NCBI GenBank assembly: GCA_016706255.1
Contig: JADJJZ010000003.1
Span: forward strand, 523,501-587,500
Direction of reading: 5' to 3'
Length of the DNA stretch: 64,000 nt
Origin: Bacteroidota bacterium
Lineage (GTDB): Bacteria; Bacteroidota; Bacteroidia; Chitinophagales; BACL12
Shown here: positions 16,806 to 24,889 of the stretch, piece by piece
Position numbering within the stretch: the stretch's first letter is position 1
Layout: every line of letters begins with the position of its first letter
The notes under the pieces: model-generated
Seen by the model: the letters and a program-made list of their open reading frames with translations, nothing else
Database searches by the model: none
Told to the model about the DNA's origin: nothing
Translations under genes and position numbers: made by a program

Positions 16806-17589
16806 GTAATGCATGTTTTGATATAAAGTTACTACAAAAATTGGTTGCTTTGGTAATTTCAGCGGGTGGAACCGGTAGTCGTAATTCGTCGAAAGTAACA
16901 CCATTGCGGGTTTTCCAATGAATTTTAAATTCAAGTATTATTGGGGATATATTATCGAATAATCGAACAGATGAAGTGTATACGCCATCACCAAAAAGTA
17001 AATATTTTTCACCGTTTAACACAATAAAGTAATCTGTTAAATAAAGCTCTTGATATTTTGTTTTAGATTTTAATTTCGCCATTGCAATTGCACGGCGAAT
17101 AACAACTACAATTATTCCGATAATAATAGAAACGATAAAAGCGCGTCCAATAACCGCCCCTTTATTGATAGTAAGTAATACCGCTCCTGCCACTGCAAAA
17201 GCAATAAAAAAATAGATATTGTCAACTAAGCGGTATTTTGTTTCATTTTTTTTGAAATTGTTCCAGGTTGTTTTGTCGATAAGCCAATGCGCGCGATCGG
17301 GCTGAAATTCAATTTCACTTAATATTAAATTGTTTTTTTGTGCTTCAACAATAGTGTTCAGGAGTTTGCCGCTTGATTTATTTTGACTCCGGGACTGAAT
17401 TAACATGGTTATTCCGCTTGCCAATAATAAGAATCCGGATAAAGTAAAAATGAGAAGTATCCATCCGGCAGCGTCAAACGAGGTATGCAGCAAGCCGGAA
17501 ATACCCATGGGCGTTATGAGCAATCCGACGATAGTAACGGCGATACCTGAAATAAAATTGAAGCCGGATTTTTGTTTTTCATTACCCAT
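16795..17589 (-). CDS. Uncharacterised membrane protein (four predicted TM helices)
   Basis: The 264-residue protein has two N-terminal membrane helices (about 12-34 and 40-64), then a soluble stretch, then two more (about 125-142 and 147-165). The C-terminal 95 residues are soluble and contain YLTDYFIVLNGEKYLLFGDG. No family is recognised. It lies upstream of the YD-repeat gene with an 11-base overlap. The divergent mnmE promoter begins immediately beyond its start. Confidence 0.7.
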   Translation of the reverse strand: MGNEKQKSGFNFISGIAVTIVGLLITPMGISGLLHTSFDAAGWILLIFTLSGFLLLASGITMLIQSRSQNKSSGKLLNTIVEAQKNNLILSEIEFQPDRAHWLIDKTTWNNFKKNETKYRLVDNIYFFIAFAVAGAVLLTINKGAVIGRAFIVSIIIGIIVVVIRRAIAMAKLKSKTKYQELYLTDYFIVLNGEKYLLFGDGVYTSSVRLFDNISPIILEFKIHWKTRNGVTFDELRLPVPPAEITKATNFCSNFISKHALHEK

Positions 17590-17616
17590 TTAGATATGTA
17601 TTTGCCCTGAACACAT

Positions 17617-17624
17617 TACCTTCG
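17617..17624 (+). promoter_or_regulatory. -7 promoter element TACCTTCG close to the mnmE ATG
   Basis: TACCTTCG is one base from TAnnTTTG and ends six bases before the ATG at 17631, implying a leaderless or nearly leaderless mRNA. A TTTG at 17601-17604 is closer (12 bases) than the usual -33 spacing. Confidence 0.45.
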
Positions 17625-17630
17625 CATTTG

Positions 17631-19007
17631 ATGCAATTGGCCGAACACAAAGATACAATAGTTGCCTTAAGCACCGCTCCCGGAGTTGGTGCTATTGCCG
17701 TTATACGCTTATCGGGTGATACGGCCATAGAGATAACAGACAAAGTATTTATCGGGAAACGTTTAGCAAGAGCAGCATCGCATACTTTACACTTTGGGGT
17801 AATTTCTGACGAAGGAAATAAAATAGATGAGGTGGTTATCGGTTTATTTAAAAATCCGAGATCATATACGGGTGAAGATATTATTGAAATAAGTTGTCAC
17901 GGCTCGCCATTTATTCAGCAACAAATTATTCAGGTGCTGATAAAAAATGGTGCGCGTTTAGCAAAGCCCGGTGAATTTACCATGCGTGCATTTTTAAATG
18001 GTAAAATGGATTTAAGTCAGGCCGAAGCAGTTGCCGATTTAATTGCAGCACAAACACAGGCCTCACATGATATTGCATTAAAACAAATGCGCAGTGGTTA
18101 CGGAGAAACATTAAAACAATTGCGTTTCGAATTAATTCATTTTGCTTCACTTATTGAATTGGAATTAGATTTTAGTGAAGAAGATGTTGAGTTTGCCGAA
18201 CGCAGTCACATGGTGCATTTAATTGATAAAATTAATGTTGAACTGGACCGTTTAATTCGTTCGTTTGAATTGGGCAATGTGATAAAGAATGGTGTTAACA
18301 CCGTAATTGCCGGTAGGCCGAATGCAGGAAAATCTACACTATTAAATGCATTATTAAATGAGGAGCGTGCAATAGTTAGTCACATTGCAGGAACTACAAG
18401 AGATACAATAGAAGAGGAATTAAACATTAACGGTGTAATATTCCGTTTAATTGACACAGCTGGTATTCGGGAAGCAAAAGATGAAATAGAAAAAATTGGT
18501 GTTGCAAAAACCATGGAAAAAATTAAAACATCAACATTGTTAATTTATATGTTTGATGTAAATGCCATGACACCCGAAGAAGTGCGCAGCGATTTAAATA
18601 ATTTGGTGGAAGCCGGCGACCGGATGTTGGTAGTTGCTAATAAAATTGACACCCCCGAAGGCGGAAAATTACTCGCACAATTTTTTGAATTTGAGCCCGA
18701 TTGTTATATCTCATCCCTTCAAAAAACAAACATCGACGAATTAAAATCCATCATGTATAAAAAAATTGTGCATGAAGACTTTAATTTTGAAAACACAGTA
18801 GTCACCAACGCGCGCCACCTCGAAGCCCTCAACAAAGCCCGCACCACGCTCAACGAAGTGCTCCAATCCCTCCACAACAACGAAAGCGGCGACCTCACAG
18901 CGCTATCCATACGCTACGCATTAAACGCCATTGGAGAAATAACCGGGCAGGTAACGAATGAAGATTTATTGGATAATATTTTTAGGAATTTTTGTATTGG
19001 GAAGTAA
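17631..19007 (+). CDS. mnmE: tRNA modification GTPase MnmE
   Basis: The 458-residue protein works with MnmG to install the cmnm5 group on U34 of certain tRNAs. The N-terminal tetrahydrofolate-binding domain opens HKDTIVALSTAPGVGAIAVIRLSG. The inserted G domain has G1 GRPNAGKST (228-236), G3 DTAG and G4 NKID, and the protein ends in the invariant CIGK, whose Cys is catalytically important. A TTG three bases upstream (17628) is in frame, but the ATG is the better start given family N termini. The gene is monocistronic. Confidence 0.96.
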   Translation: MQLAEHKDTIVALSTAPGVGAIAVIRLSGDTAIEITDKVFIGKRLARAASHTLHFGVISDEGNKIDEVVIGLFKNPRSYTGEDIIEISCHGSPFIQQQIIQVLIKNGARLAKPGEFTMRAFLNGKMDLSQAEAVADLIAAQTQASHDIALKQMRSGYGETLKQLRFELIHFASLIELELDFSEEDVEFAERSHMVHLIDKINVELDRLIRSFELGNVIKNGVNTVIAGRPNAGKSTLLNALLNEERAIVSHIAGTTRDTIEEELNINGVIFRLIDTAGIREAKDEIEKIGVAKTMEKIKTSTLLIYMFDVNAMTPEEVRSDLNNLVEAGDRMLVVANKIDTPEGGKLLAQFFEFEPDCYISSLQKTNIDELKSIMYKKIVHEDFNFENTVVTNARHLEALNKARTTLNEVLQSLHNNESGDLTALSIRYALNAIGEITGQVTNEDLLDNIFRNFCIGK

Positions 19008-19486
19008 CTATTTCTAACCGCTCATTAATGCCTGATCCACCGCCTATGTCATTTCTCTAGACCCATGATTATTAATCATTATTTGTAATGCTTTCAGTAA
19101 AAAATGAAAATTTTATTGTGAATAAATTCGAGACATTTGGTAAATATTTTGAGCATTTAGGCGAGTATTTGGTGAAAATAATTACCAATTATATAAAATA
19201 AGGCAAGCACAAAACAATCCCATCAATTGCAATTCGGAATAAATATTTATATCTATCATATTCAAATTTCGGTTATCTACTAAAGCAATCTTTTTACCCT
19301 TTAATTTAAGTCTTAACAAGAAGGTTAATAATTCTCTTGAATTTTTCACTCGGTAAAACTTATTTTAAATGATTCATTTTTGTGAAGATGTAATTAAAAT
19401 CACAAATGGATAGAATAAGCCACAGCCCAGTATCAGTAAAGGTCTAGTAGCCCAAATTTTAAAATTGAATTAAAATTCAACCTTTT
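19008..19486. other. Gene-free AT-rich stretch before the copper cluster
   Basis: No ORF or RNA gene is supported between the mnmE stop and 19486. The DNA is strongly AT-rich with scattered stops in all frames. The copper cluster begins with an operator-like palindrome at its right edge. Confidence 0.6.
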
Positions 19487-19507
19487 ACTACATAGTTTGT
19501 AGTTTTG
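19487..19507 (+). promoter_or_regulatory. CopY/BlaI-like palindrome overlapping a -7 element
   Basis: ACTACA (19487-19492) and TGTAGT (19498-19503) form a perfect inverted repeat around five bases. It resembles the ACTACA/TGTAGT operators bound by BlaI/MecI/CopY-type winged-helix repressors. The right arm overlaps TAGTTTTG (19500-19507), a -7 element, so binding there would block transcription of the downstream Cys-rich gene and probably the copper cluster. No BlaI/CopY-type gene is in the window. Confidence 0.5.
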
Positions 19508-19525
19508 CGTATATTTGATGAATCT

Positions 19526-19948
19526 ATGCCAAGCGGTGCAAACATTGGGTTTAAAAGTATTGTAATTGTAATCTTAGTTGGATTGCTGCAAACCTATGCC
19601 TGCTCAGCTTTCTGCAGCGTTAGTCTCAAAAGTTGTTGCAATGAAACTATAGAAACGCATAGTTGTTGCAGTAAAGAGGCTGAGTCTACGTCATCCACTG
19701 CCTCGCCTAATGGTGACTGTCAGGAGCAGCATTTAGCGTTTTCGCTTTCTATAGGTCAATTTTTTTCAACAACAACAATTGAAATTGTTAAGGCATCTCC
19801 TATTGAATTTAATTTAGTGGCTATAAATCAAGCTCATATTGATTTTAATAATTTTGAAACCATACTTGGCTTTCTAATTTATTCTGGATTTAGCCCCCCT
19901 CCTCCCAAACAGGGAATACCTGTGCTTAATTCAAGCATACTTATCTGA
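19526..19948 (+). CDS. Small Cys-rich exported protein at head of copper cluster
   Basis: A TTG start at 19505 would fall inside the promoter, so the ATG at 19526 is preferred (140 residues). A hydrophobic stretch at about residues 9-24 (FKSIVIVILVGLLQ) is a signal peptide or anchor. Directly after it comes a Cys-rich segment: ACSAFC, SLKSCC, HSCC, followed by NGDC, eight cysteines within about 45 residues. The rest is unremarkable and ends in SGFSPPPPKQ. The Cys-rich segment could bind Cu(I), and the position just after a likely copper-responsive promoter supports this. I do not recognise a named family. Confidence 0.65.
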   Translation: MPSGANIGFKSIVIVILVGLLQTYACSAFCSVSLKSCCNETIETHSCCSKEAESTSSTASPNGDCQEQHLAFSLSIGQFFSTTTIEIVKASPIEFNLVAINQAHIDFNNFETILGFLIYSGFSPPPPKQGIPVLNSSILI

Positions 19949-20052
19949 TTTTACAACACTTTGATGTAACCCGAAGTGCTTCCTGTTGGGCGTTTACCGT
20001 TTATACAATAACCTAAAATACTATTTTTACACAACGTTAATTTCAATTTATT

Positions 20053-20838
20053 ATGAAAAATTTACTCCTATTTTCATTTGTTTTTACCTCCTTCATCACA
20101 GTTGCCAAAGCGCAATCGGCAATGCAAATTCAGGGGCTTGATTGTTATGGCAATGCAGTAGACATGTTTGCTGATTTAGATGCTGGTAAGGCGGTTATTT
20201 TGCACTTTTATATGCCTGACTGTGGATCATGCCCTCCACCTGCAAAAAAAATTCAAACTATGGCAGATGACATCATGGCAACTTATCCAGGTATGATAAA
20301 AGCGTATGCATTTCCGTTCCAAAATTCTACTACTTGCGAATATTCTATTTCTTGGGTAGAAGATAATTTATTACCATTCTATGCACCTATGGATAGCGGA
20401 GCAACACCTGTTGCATATTATGGTGGCTTCGGAATGCCTACAGTAGTTTTATTAGGTGGTATAGATCATAGAATTATGTTCTCTACGCAGAGTTTTGTTT
20501 CAAGCGACACATCGGAAATGGCCGATTCGATACTTGCCTTATTTGGGGAAACAACGAGTATTTTGAATATTCCTTCAATTATTTCAGATTTAAATTTGGC
20601 GCCAAACCCTGCAAATAATCAATTTGAAGTTAAAGCTAATTTATTAGAAAATGGCCCGATTAAAATTGAGCTTATTGATATAACCGGTAAAATAATTTTA
20701 GTTAAAGAAGTTCAATTTGCGCTCACCGGTGAATTTGTTGAAAGTTTTGAAACAAATTCATTCCAGAGTGGCTTATACATGCTGCGATTTACAGCTGGAG
20801 CTTCAACAAAAACCGAACAAATTGCTATAACGCACTAA
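20053..20838 (+). CDS. T9SS-secreted thioredoxin-like protein (CGSC)
   Basis: The 261-residue protein has a signal peptide (about 1-20, cleavage AKA-QS), a thioredoxin-fold domain at about 22-170 with the active-site motif DCGSCPPP after HFYMP, and the cis-Pro segment GMPTVVLLG. A T9SS sorting domain occupies the last 80 residues (LAPNPANNQFEV, then GLYMLRFTAG). It is thus a redox-capable thioredoxin-like protein expected outside the cell or on the surface. Within this cluster it may reduce Cys ligands or metallate copper proteins, as Sco- and TlpA-type proteins do. That role is inference from fold and neighbours. Confidence 0.8.
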   Translation: MKNLLLFSFVFTSFITVAKAQSAMQIQGLDCYGNAVDMFADLDAGKAVILHFYMPDCGSCPPPAKKIQTMADDIMATYPGMIKAYAFPFQNSTTCEYSISWVEDNLLPFYAPMDSGATPVAYYGGFGMPTVVLLGGIDHRIMFSTQSFVSSDTSEMADSILALFGETTSILNIPSIISDLNLAPNPANNQFEVKANLLENGPIKIELIDITGKIILVKEVQFALTGEFVESFETNSFQSGLYMLRFTAGASTKTEQIAITH

Positions 20839-20848
20839 TTTGAACTGT

Positions 20849-21538
20849 ATGAATTTCGATAGGAATTTATTAGTAACTGCTGTAATGATTGCAGTTACTA
20901 ATTTATTGTCAGGCCAAAATTATTCTATTTCACCTGCAGATACTATTATAGGCACAGTTCCTTATAATGATATTTATCATTTTAACATCATACAAAATAA
21001 TTTAACAACGGATGCTTTAATATTTAGTTATGAAAAAGTAGATGCAATTTATCCGATAGGTTGGACAGCCAATTTATGCGACAACGGTACTTGTTATGAC
21101 GGGTTTCCGGATAGTGGCACTATGGATACTGCATTTAATGGCGATGTTGGACTTATGTCAGTAGGTATTAACCCGGGATATATTTCTGGAACTTCATTGT
21201 TTAGATATATTATTTGGGAAGAATCAACGCCGGAAATATTGGATACCCTTACTTGGATAATAAGTACAGATGGAGTTTCTAGCGTTGCCAATGCACTTTC
21301 TGCATCAATAGATTTTATTTTCAACGCACAACAAAAAAATGTAATCATAACATCAAATTTGAATGACGGATTTGAATATTTCATTTCCGATTTGAGTGGA
21401 CGTATATTAATAAACGGAAAATCATTCCAGCCGAATGTATCAATCGATGTTGCTTCATTTATAACGGGTATATATTTAGTTTATATATTAAATAATAATT
21501 CTTTTTCAAAAGGATCACAATTATTAATAAGTAATTAA
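20849..21538 (+). CDS. T9SS-secreted protein of unknown function
   Basis: A TTG at 20840 is also in frame, but the ATG at 20849 still leaves a signal peptide (NLLVTAVMIAVTNLLSGQ). The 229-residue protein has a beta-rich middle with a CDNGTCYD cysteine pair (a possible disulfide or metal site). It ends in a T9SS sorting domain (FEYFISDLSGRILINGKSF, GIYLVYIL). It starts 10 bases after the thioredoxin-like gene and precedes the multicopper oxidase by 5 bases, so it belongs to the same operon. No enzyme family is recognised. Confidence 0.7.
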   Translation: MNFDRNLLVTAVMIAVTNLLSGQNYSISPADTIIGTVPYNDIYHFNIIQNNLTTDALIFSYEKVDAIYPIGWTANLCDNGTCYDGFPDSGTMDTAFNGDVGLMSVGINPGYISGTSLFRYIIWEESTPEILDTLTWIISTDGVSSVANALSASIDFIFNAQQKNVIITSNLNDGFEYFISDLSGRILINGKSFQPNVSIDVASFITGIYLVYILNNNSFSKGSQLLISN

Positions 21539-21543
21539 TAAAA

Positions 21544-23262
21544 ATGAAAAAACAATTTCACCTCATATTTTTATTGTGTAGCGCCCTTTTTGCCAAAACT
21601 CAAAATCCGCTTGTGATTCCACCTGCGCTTACCGGAACTACGTTCAATCTGAATGTTCAAAATGGCGTTGTGCAGTTTTTTGATGGAATAAATACACCAA
21701 CATTTGGCATAAACGGTGATATTTTGGGGCCTACAATTATTGTTAATAAATGGGATTGGGTTACAATAAATGTTACCAATAGTTTAACAGGTACCGGCAA
21801 TACAACTACGATGCATTGGCATGGTTTGCATGTGCCGGCTATGGCTGATGGAGGCCCACATCAGATTATAGAACAAGGCGCTACTTGGAGCCCTCAATTT
21901 CAAATTTTGAATAATGCAAGTACGTTTTGGTATCACCCTCACGGTTTAGGAAAAACGGATTTACATGTTGCAAAAGGTTTGGCAGGTTTTTTAATTGTAA
22001 AAGATAGTGCTGAAGCGGAATTAAATCTTCCAAGAACTTATGGCGTTGATGATTTCCCAATTGTGGTGCAAACTAAGGCATTTGATGTTTTATACCAAGT
22101 TGCTATTGCTACACAAGATGATACACTTGTTTGTGTTAATGGTACTGTTGATCCTTACCTAGAGGCACCTGCACAGGTAATTCGTTTGCGATTACTAAAC
22201 GGGTCGTCAATGAGAGTATATAATTTTGGATTTACTAACGATAAAGAATTTAATTTAATCGGTACAGATGGTGGATTATTGAGTAATTCGTTGCCATTAA
22301 ATAGATTAATGTTAGCACCCGGAGAGCGCGGAGAAATTTTATTGGATTTGCAGGGTATGGAAGGGCAAACAATTTATTTAATGAGCAACAGTTCCGAAAT
22401 GGTGAATGGAATTTATGGTGCTTCAACGGTAACCGGAATGATGGGAGGTGTAATTACTGATTATAATTTGAATCCGTTAAATGGAGCTGATTTCCAAATA
22501 TTACAAATAAATGTCGGCGCTCAAACAATTGACCCCGTTTTAGAAATTCCCGAAGTGTTAGTTGAAAATATGCCTTTAACTAGCTACGATAAAACCAGAA
22601 CTTTTAATTTGCAGCCCGATGAAATGATGGACCCTGAAGGTCAAGTAATGGGGCCATTTAATATTAACGGCGACCACTTTGATATGGAGGTAATAAACGA
22701 AACTGTTTATATTAATGATACAGAAAAATGGAGGATTCAAAATAATACGGGTATTGCACATCCATTTCATATCCATGATATTCAATTTACGGTTGATAAT
22801 ATAAATGGCGGTCCGGTACCTTTACAATTACAAGGGCTAAAAGATGTAGTAATGGTTATGCCAATGAGTTATGTTGAAGTAATTGCAGAGTTTAAAGATT
22901 TTACAGATAATGATGTGCCATATATGTATCATTGCCACATGTTGCATCATGAGGATGATGGTATGATGGGTAGTTTTATAGTGATTGACACAAATGCCAC
23001 AGATATTCAAAGCGACAATGCAATCAATTTTTTAATTTATCCCAATCCGGCAGCCAACAATTTATTTATTCAATTGGATAATAATACAACTTGGGTTGAA
23101 ATTAAAATAGTCAATATATTAGGTGAAGTTCTTTATAACCACCAGGAAAAAGCAACTGATCACATTTTAATTGATATTTCAGGATTAGCACCGGGAACAT
23201 ACACTTTAAAATTAGAAACTAATATTGGTAATAGTTCAAAAAAAATAATTATTGTGAATTAG
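21544..23262 (+). CDS. Multicopper oxidase with T9SS sorting domain
   Basis: The 572-residue protein has a signal peptide (1-20) and three cupredoxin domains with all four copper-binding segments: HWHG at 91-94, HPHG at 131-134, HPFHIH at 406-411 and HCHMLHHEDDGM at 463-474. The Met after the last segment is the type 1 copper axial ligand. The arrangement matches the CueO/CotA/bilirubin-oxidase group, which oxidise Cu(I) or phenols with O2 reduced to water. Unlike E. coli CueO it carries a T9SS sorting domain (about 495-572, ending TYTLKLETNIG), so it is expected at the cell surface. It follows two T9SS genes with only a 5-base gap. Confidence 0.92.
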   Translation: MKKQFHLIFLLCSALFAKTQNPLVIPPALTGTTFNLNVQNGVVQFFDGINTPTFGINGDILGPTIIVNKWDWVTINVTNSLTGTGNTTTMHWHGLHVPAMADGGPHQIIEQGATWSPQFQILNNASTFWYHPHGLGKTDLHVAKGLAGFLIVKDSAEAELNLPRTYGVDDFPIVVQTKAFDVLYQVAIATQDDTLVCVNGTVDPYLEAPAQVIRLRLLNGSSMRVYNFGFTNDKEFNLIGTDGGLLSNSLPLNRLMLAPGERGEILLDLQGMEGQTIYLMSNSSEMVNGIYGASTVTGMMGGVITDYNLNPLNGADFQILQINVGAQTIDPVLEIPEVLVENMPLTSYDKTRTFNLQPDEMMDPEGQVMGPFNINGDHFDMEVINETVYINDTEKWRIQNNTGIAHPFHIHDIQFTVDNINGGPVPLQLQGLKDVVMVMPMSYVEVIAEFKDFTDNDVPYMYHCHMLHHEDDGMMGSFIVIDTNATDIQSDNAINFLIYPNPAANNLFIQLDNNTTWVEIKIVNILGEVLYNHQEKATDHILIDISGLAPGTYTLKLETNIGNSSKKIIIVN

Positions 23263-23305
23263 CTGAATTAATATTTAGATAAATATTCACCGTAGTGGCT
23301 AAAAA

Positions 23306-23869
23306 ATGAAGATATTTATTAAAAATATGGTTTGCGAAAGGTGTATCCGCACTGTAAAAAATATTTTCGAAAGGAATCATTTCCATCCTAGGAATGTGGA
23401 ATTGGGAGAAGTTGAACTTGATGACTCCACACTTGGAAATAAGAAAGAACTAATTCTCGATGAATTAGAAAAAGAAGGATTTCAAGTAATTGAAGAGAAA
23501 AATGCAAAGATTATTGAAAGCATTAAGAATGCAATTATAAATCAAATCCACTATAATAGTAATTCTCACAAGCATTTAAATTACTCTCAAATACTGGAAA
23601 TCAAATTGCTAAAAGATTACAGCTTTTTAAGTAGCCTATTTTCCGAAACTGAAGGAATTACTATTGAAAATTATATCATAAAACAGAAAATTGAACGGGT
23701 AAAGGAATTACTTGTATATAATGAATTATCATTAAGTGAAATTGCTTTCCAAATGAATTACAGTAGCGTGGCTCATTTAAGTGCTCAATTCAAAAAGATA
23801 ACAGATTTAACACCCACTCACTTTAAAAGCATTAAGGATCACAAAAGAAAAACTCTGGATAAATTATGA
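23306..23869 (+). CDS. AraC-family regulator with N-terminal metal-binding (HMA-like) segment
   Basis: The 187-residue protein begins MKIFIKNMVCERC, a short HMA-like domain with a CxxC pair (Cys10, Cys13). The C-terminal 100 residues are an AraC/XylS DNA-binding domain (IEQKIERVKELL, LSEIAFQMNYSSVAHLSAQFKKITDLTPTHFK spans both HTH motifs). There is no separate ligand domain, so the CxxC is the likely sensor. In copper clusters of Bacteroidota this type of protein is thought to respond to Cu. It lies 43 bases after the oxidase gene and may autoregulate the cluster. Its DNA site was not identified. Confidence 0.85.
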   Translation: MKIFIKNMVCERCIRTVKNIFERNHFHPRNVELGEVELDDSTLGNKKELILDELEKEGFQVIEEKNAKIIESIKNAIINQIHYNSNSHKHLNYSQILEIKLLKDYSFLSSLFSETEGITIENYIIKQKIERVKELLVYNELSLSEIAFQMNYSSVAHLSAQFKKITDLTPTHFKSIKDHKRKTLDKL

Positions 23870-23949
23870 AGCTGGAATTACGTAAATCAAATCGGTAATT
23901 ATATAACATGCAAATGCCCACAGAAATGGAACTTTGTATTATGAGAATT

Positions 23950-24174
23950 ATGACATATAATTATAAAGTAACTAATATGACTTGTGGAGGATGCATAGCC
24001 AATGTAAAGAGCCAGTTGTTAAAACATCCTGACGTTTTATCAGCAGAAGTGAACCTTCCTGATGATGCCATAATAACGATGGGGAAACAAATTACAGTTA
24101 GGCAACTACAGGATGCAATAGGTCTAGATTCAAAATATCAGATTACCCAAAATATGGTTTTGACTTATATCTGA
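23950..24174 (+). CDS. CopZ-like heavy-metal-associated (HMA) protein
   Basis: In-frame ATG codons occur at 23908, 23941 and 23950; 23950 gives a 74-residue protein with the CxxC motif at the position typical of CopZ (MTYNYKVTNMTCGGC), so I choose it. The ferredoxin-like HMA fold, about 68 residues, binds Cu(I) through the two Cys and delivers it to the ATPase. The family motif MxCxxC is complete. It is cytosolic, encoded between the HMA-AraC regulator and the DUF3347 gene. The 23908 start would add a weak N-terminal extension. Confidence 0.82.
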   Translation: MTYNYKVTNMTCGGCIANVKSQLLKHPDVLSAEVNLPDDAIITMGKQITVRQLQDAIGLDSKYQITQNMVLTYI

Positions 24175-24384
24175 CCAACTATGCAACAATTATAGTAATG
24201 GGTTTCAGCAGTATTGGAGTAATTCAAAGTGTGGTGAAGAAAAAGTTATTCAGTGTGCGTGTCTTGGAACAATATTTAACTTGCCTATGAGTACAGTTGC
24301 AATTATTGAAGATTTATTAATGGTAACGATGGCAGAATTAATGCTTTTACTATAATGAAATTTATTTTGTTAAAATTAAATTAT
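24175..24384 (+). other. No gene seen between CopZ-like and DUF3347 genes
   Basis: The 210-base interval is broken by stops in all frames. The longest open stretch, about 30 codons starting at the ATG near 24204, has no recognisable similarity. It may be remnant DNA. Confidence 0.4.
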
Positions 24385-24867
24385 ATGAAAATGAAAAAAA
24401 TTATTTTATCACTTGCATTTTTATCAGGTTTTTTTGTTCAAAATTCTTTTGCACAAGATTTTGTACAATCTCAGCCATCTCAGTTGCTAAATTCCTACTA
24501 TGACATTAAAAATGCTTTAGTTGCTGGTAAGGTAGATAGTACATCAATTAGAGCGGGTGAGTTTTTAAAAATATTAAATGCAATAGATTATAAGGTAATT
24601 TCAGAAGGTAATGCTAATGCATTATTAAAAGATGCAGGAGCAATTTCAGAAAGTAAGGACATTAAAAAGCAAAGAGAATATTTTGAAAATCTCTCTCTCA
24701 ACATGTCATTATTGGCAAAAGCATTAGATCTATCTGATGAGGCGATCTATGAACAATATTGCCCTATGAAAGATGCATATTGGCTCAGCAGCGAAAAGGA
24801 AATTAGAAATCCTTATTATGGTAGCTCTATGCTTACATGTGGCAAGGTGGTGGATACAATTGAATAG
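24385..24867 (+). CDS. Exported DUF3347-family copper-binding protein
   Basis: A longer frame begins at 24355; the ATG at 24385 (or the one at 24391) gives a signal peptide (MKMKKIILSLAFLSGFFVQNSFAQ), so 24385 is used. The mature protein is helical and ends in the hallmark YCPMKDAYWLSSEKEIRNPY followed by LTCGKV, in which Met, Cys and Cys are probable Cu ligands. DUF3347 occurs alone or fused to CusB-like adaptors in Bacteroidota copper clusters. It probably binds periplasmic copper. The downstream oxidase start lies 22 bases after its stop. Confidence 0.85.
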   Translation: MKMKKIILSLAFLSGFFVQNSFAQDFVQSQPSQLLNSYYDIKNALVAGKVDSTSIRAGEFLKILNAIDYKVISEGNANALLKDAGAISESKDIKKQREYFENLSLNMSLLAKALDLSDEAIYEQYCPMKDAYWLSSEKEIRNPYYGSSMLTCGKVVDTIE

Positions 24868-24889
24868 TATCAATTCTAAAGAAAGTAAA

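Noticed and set aside
19008..19486. Small RNA or riboswitch
   Set aside because: No conserved hairpin, terminator or recognised motif could be found.
24204..24300. Small ORF between the CopZ-like and DUF3347 genes
   Set aside because: About 30 codons, no homology, no start context.
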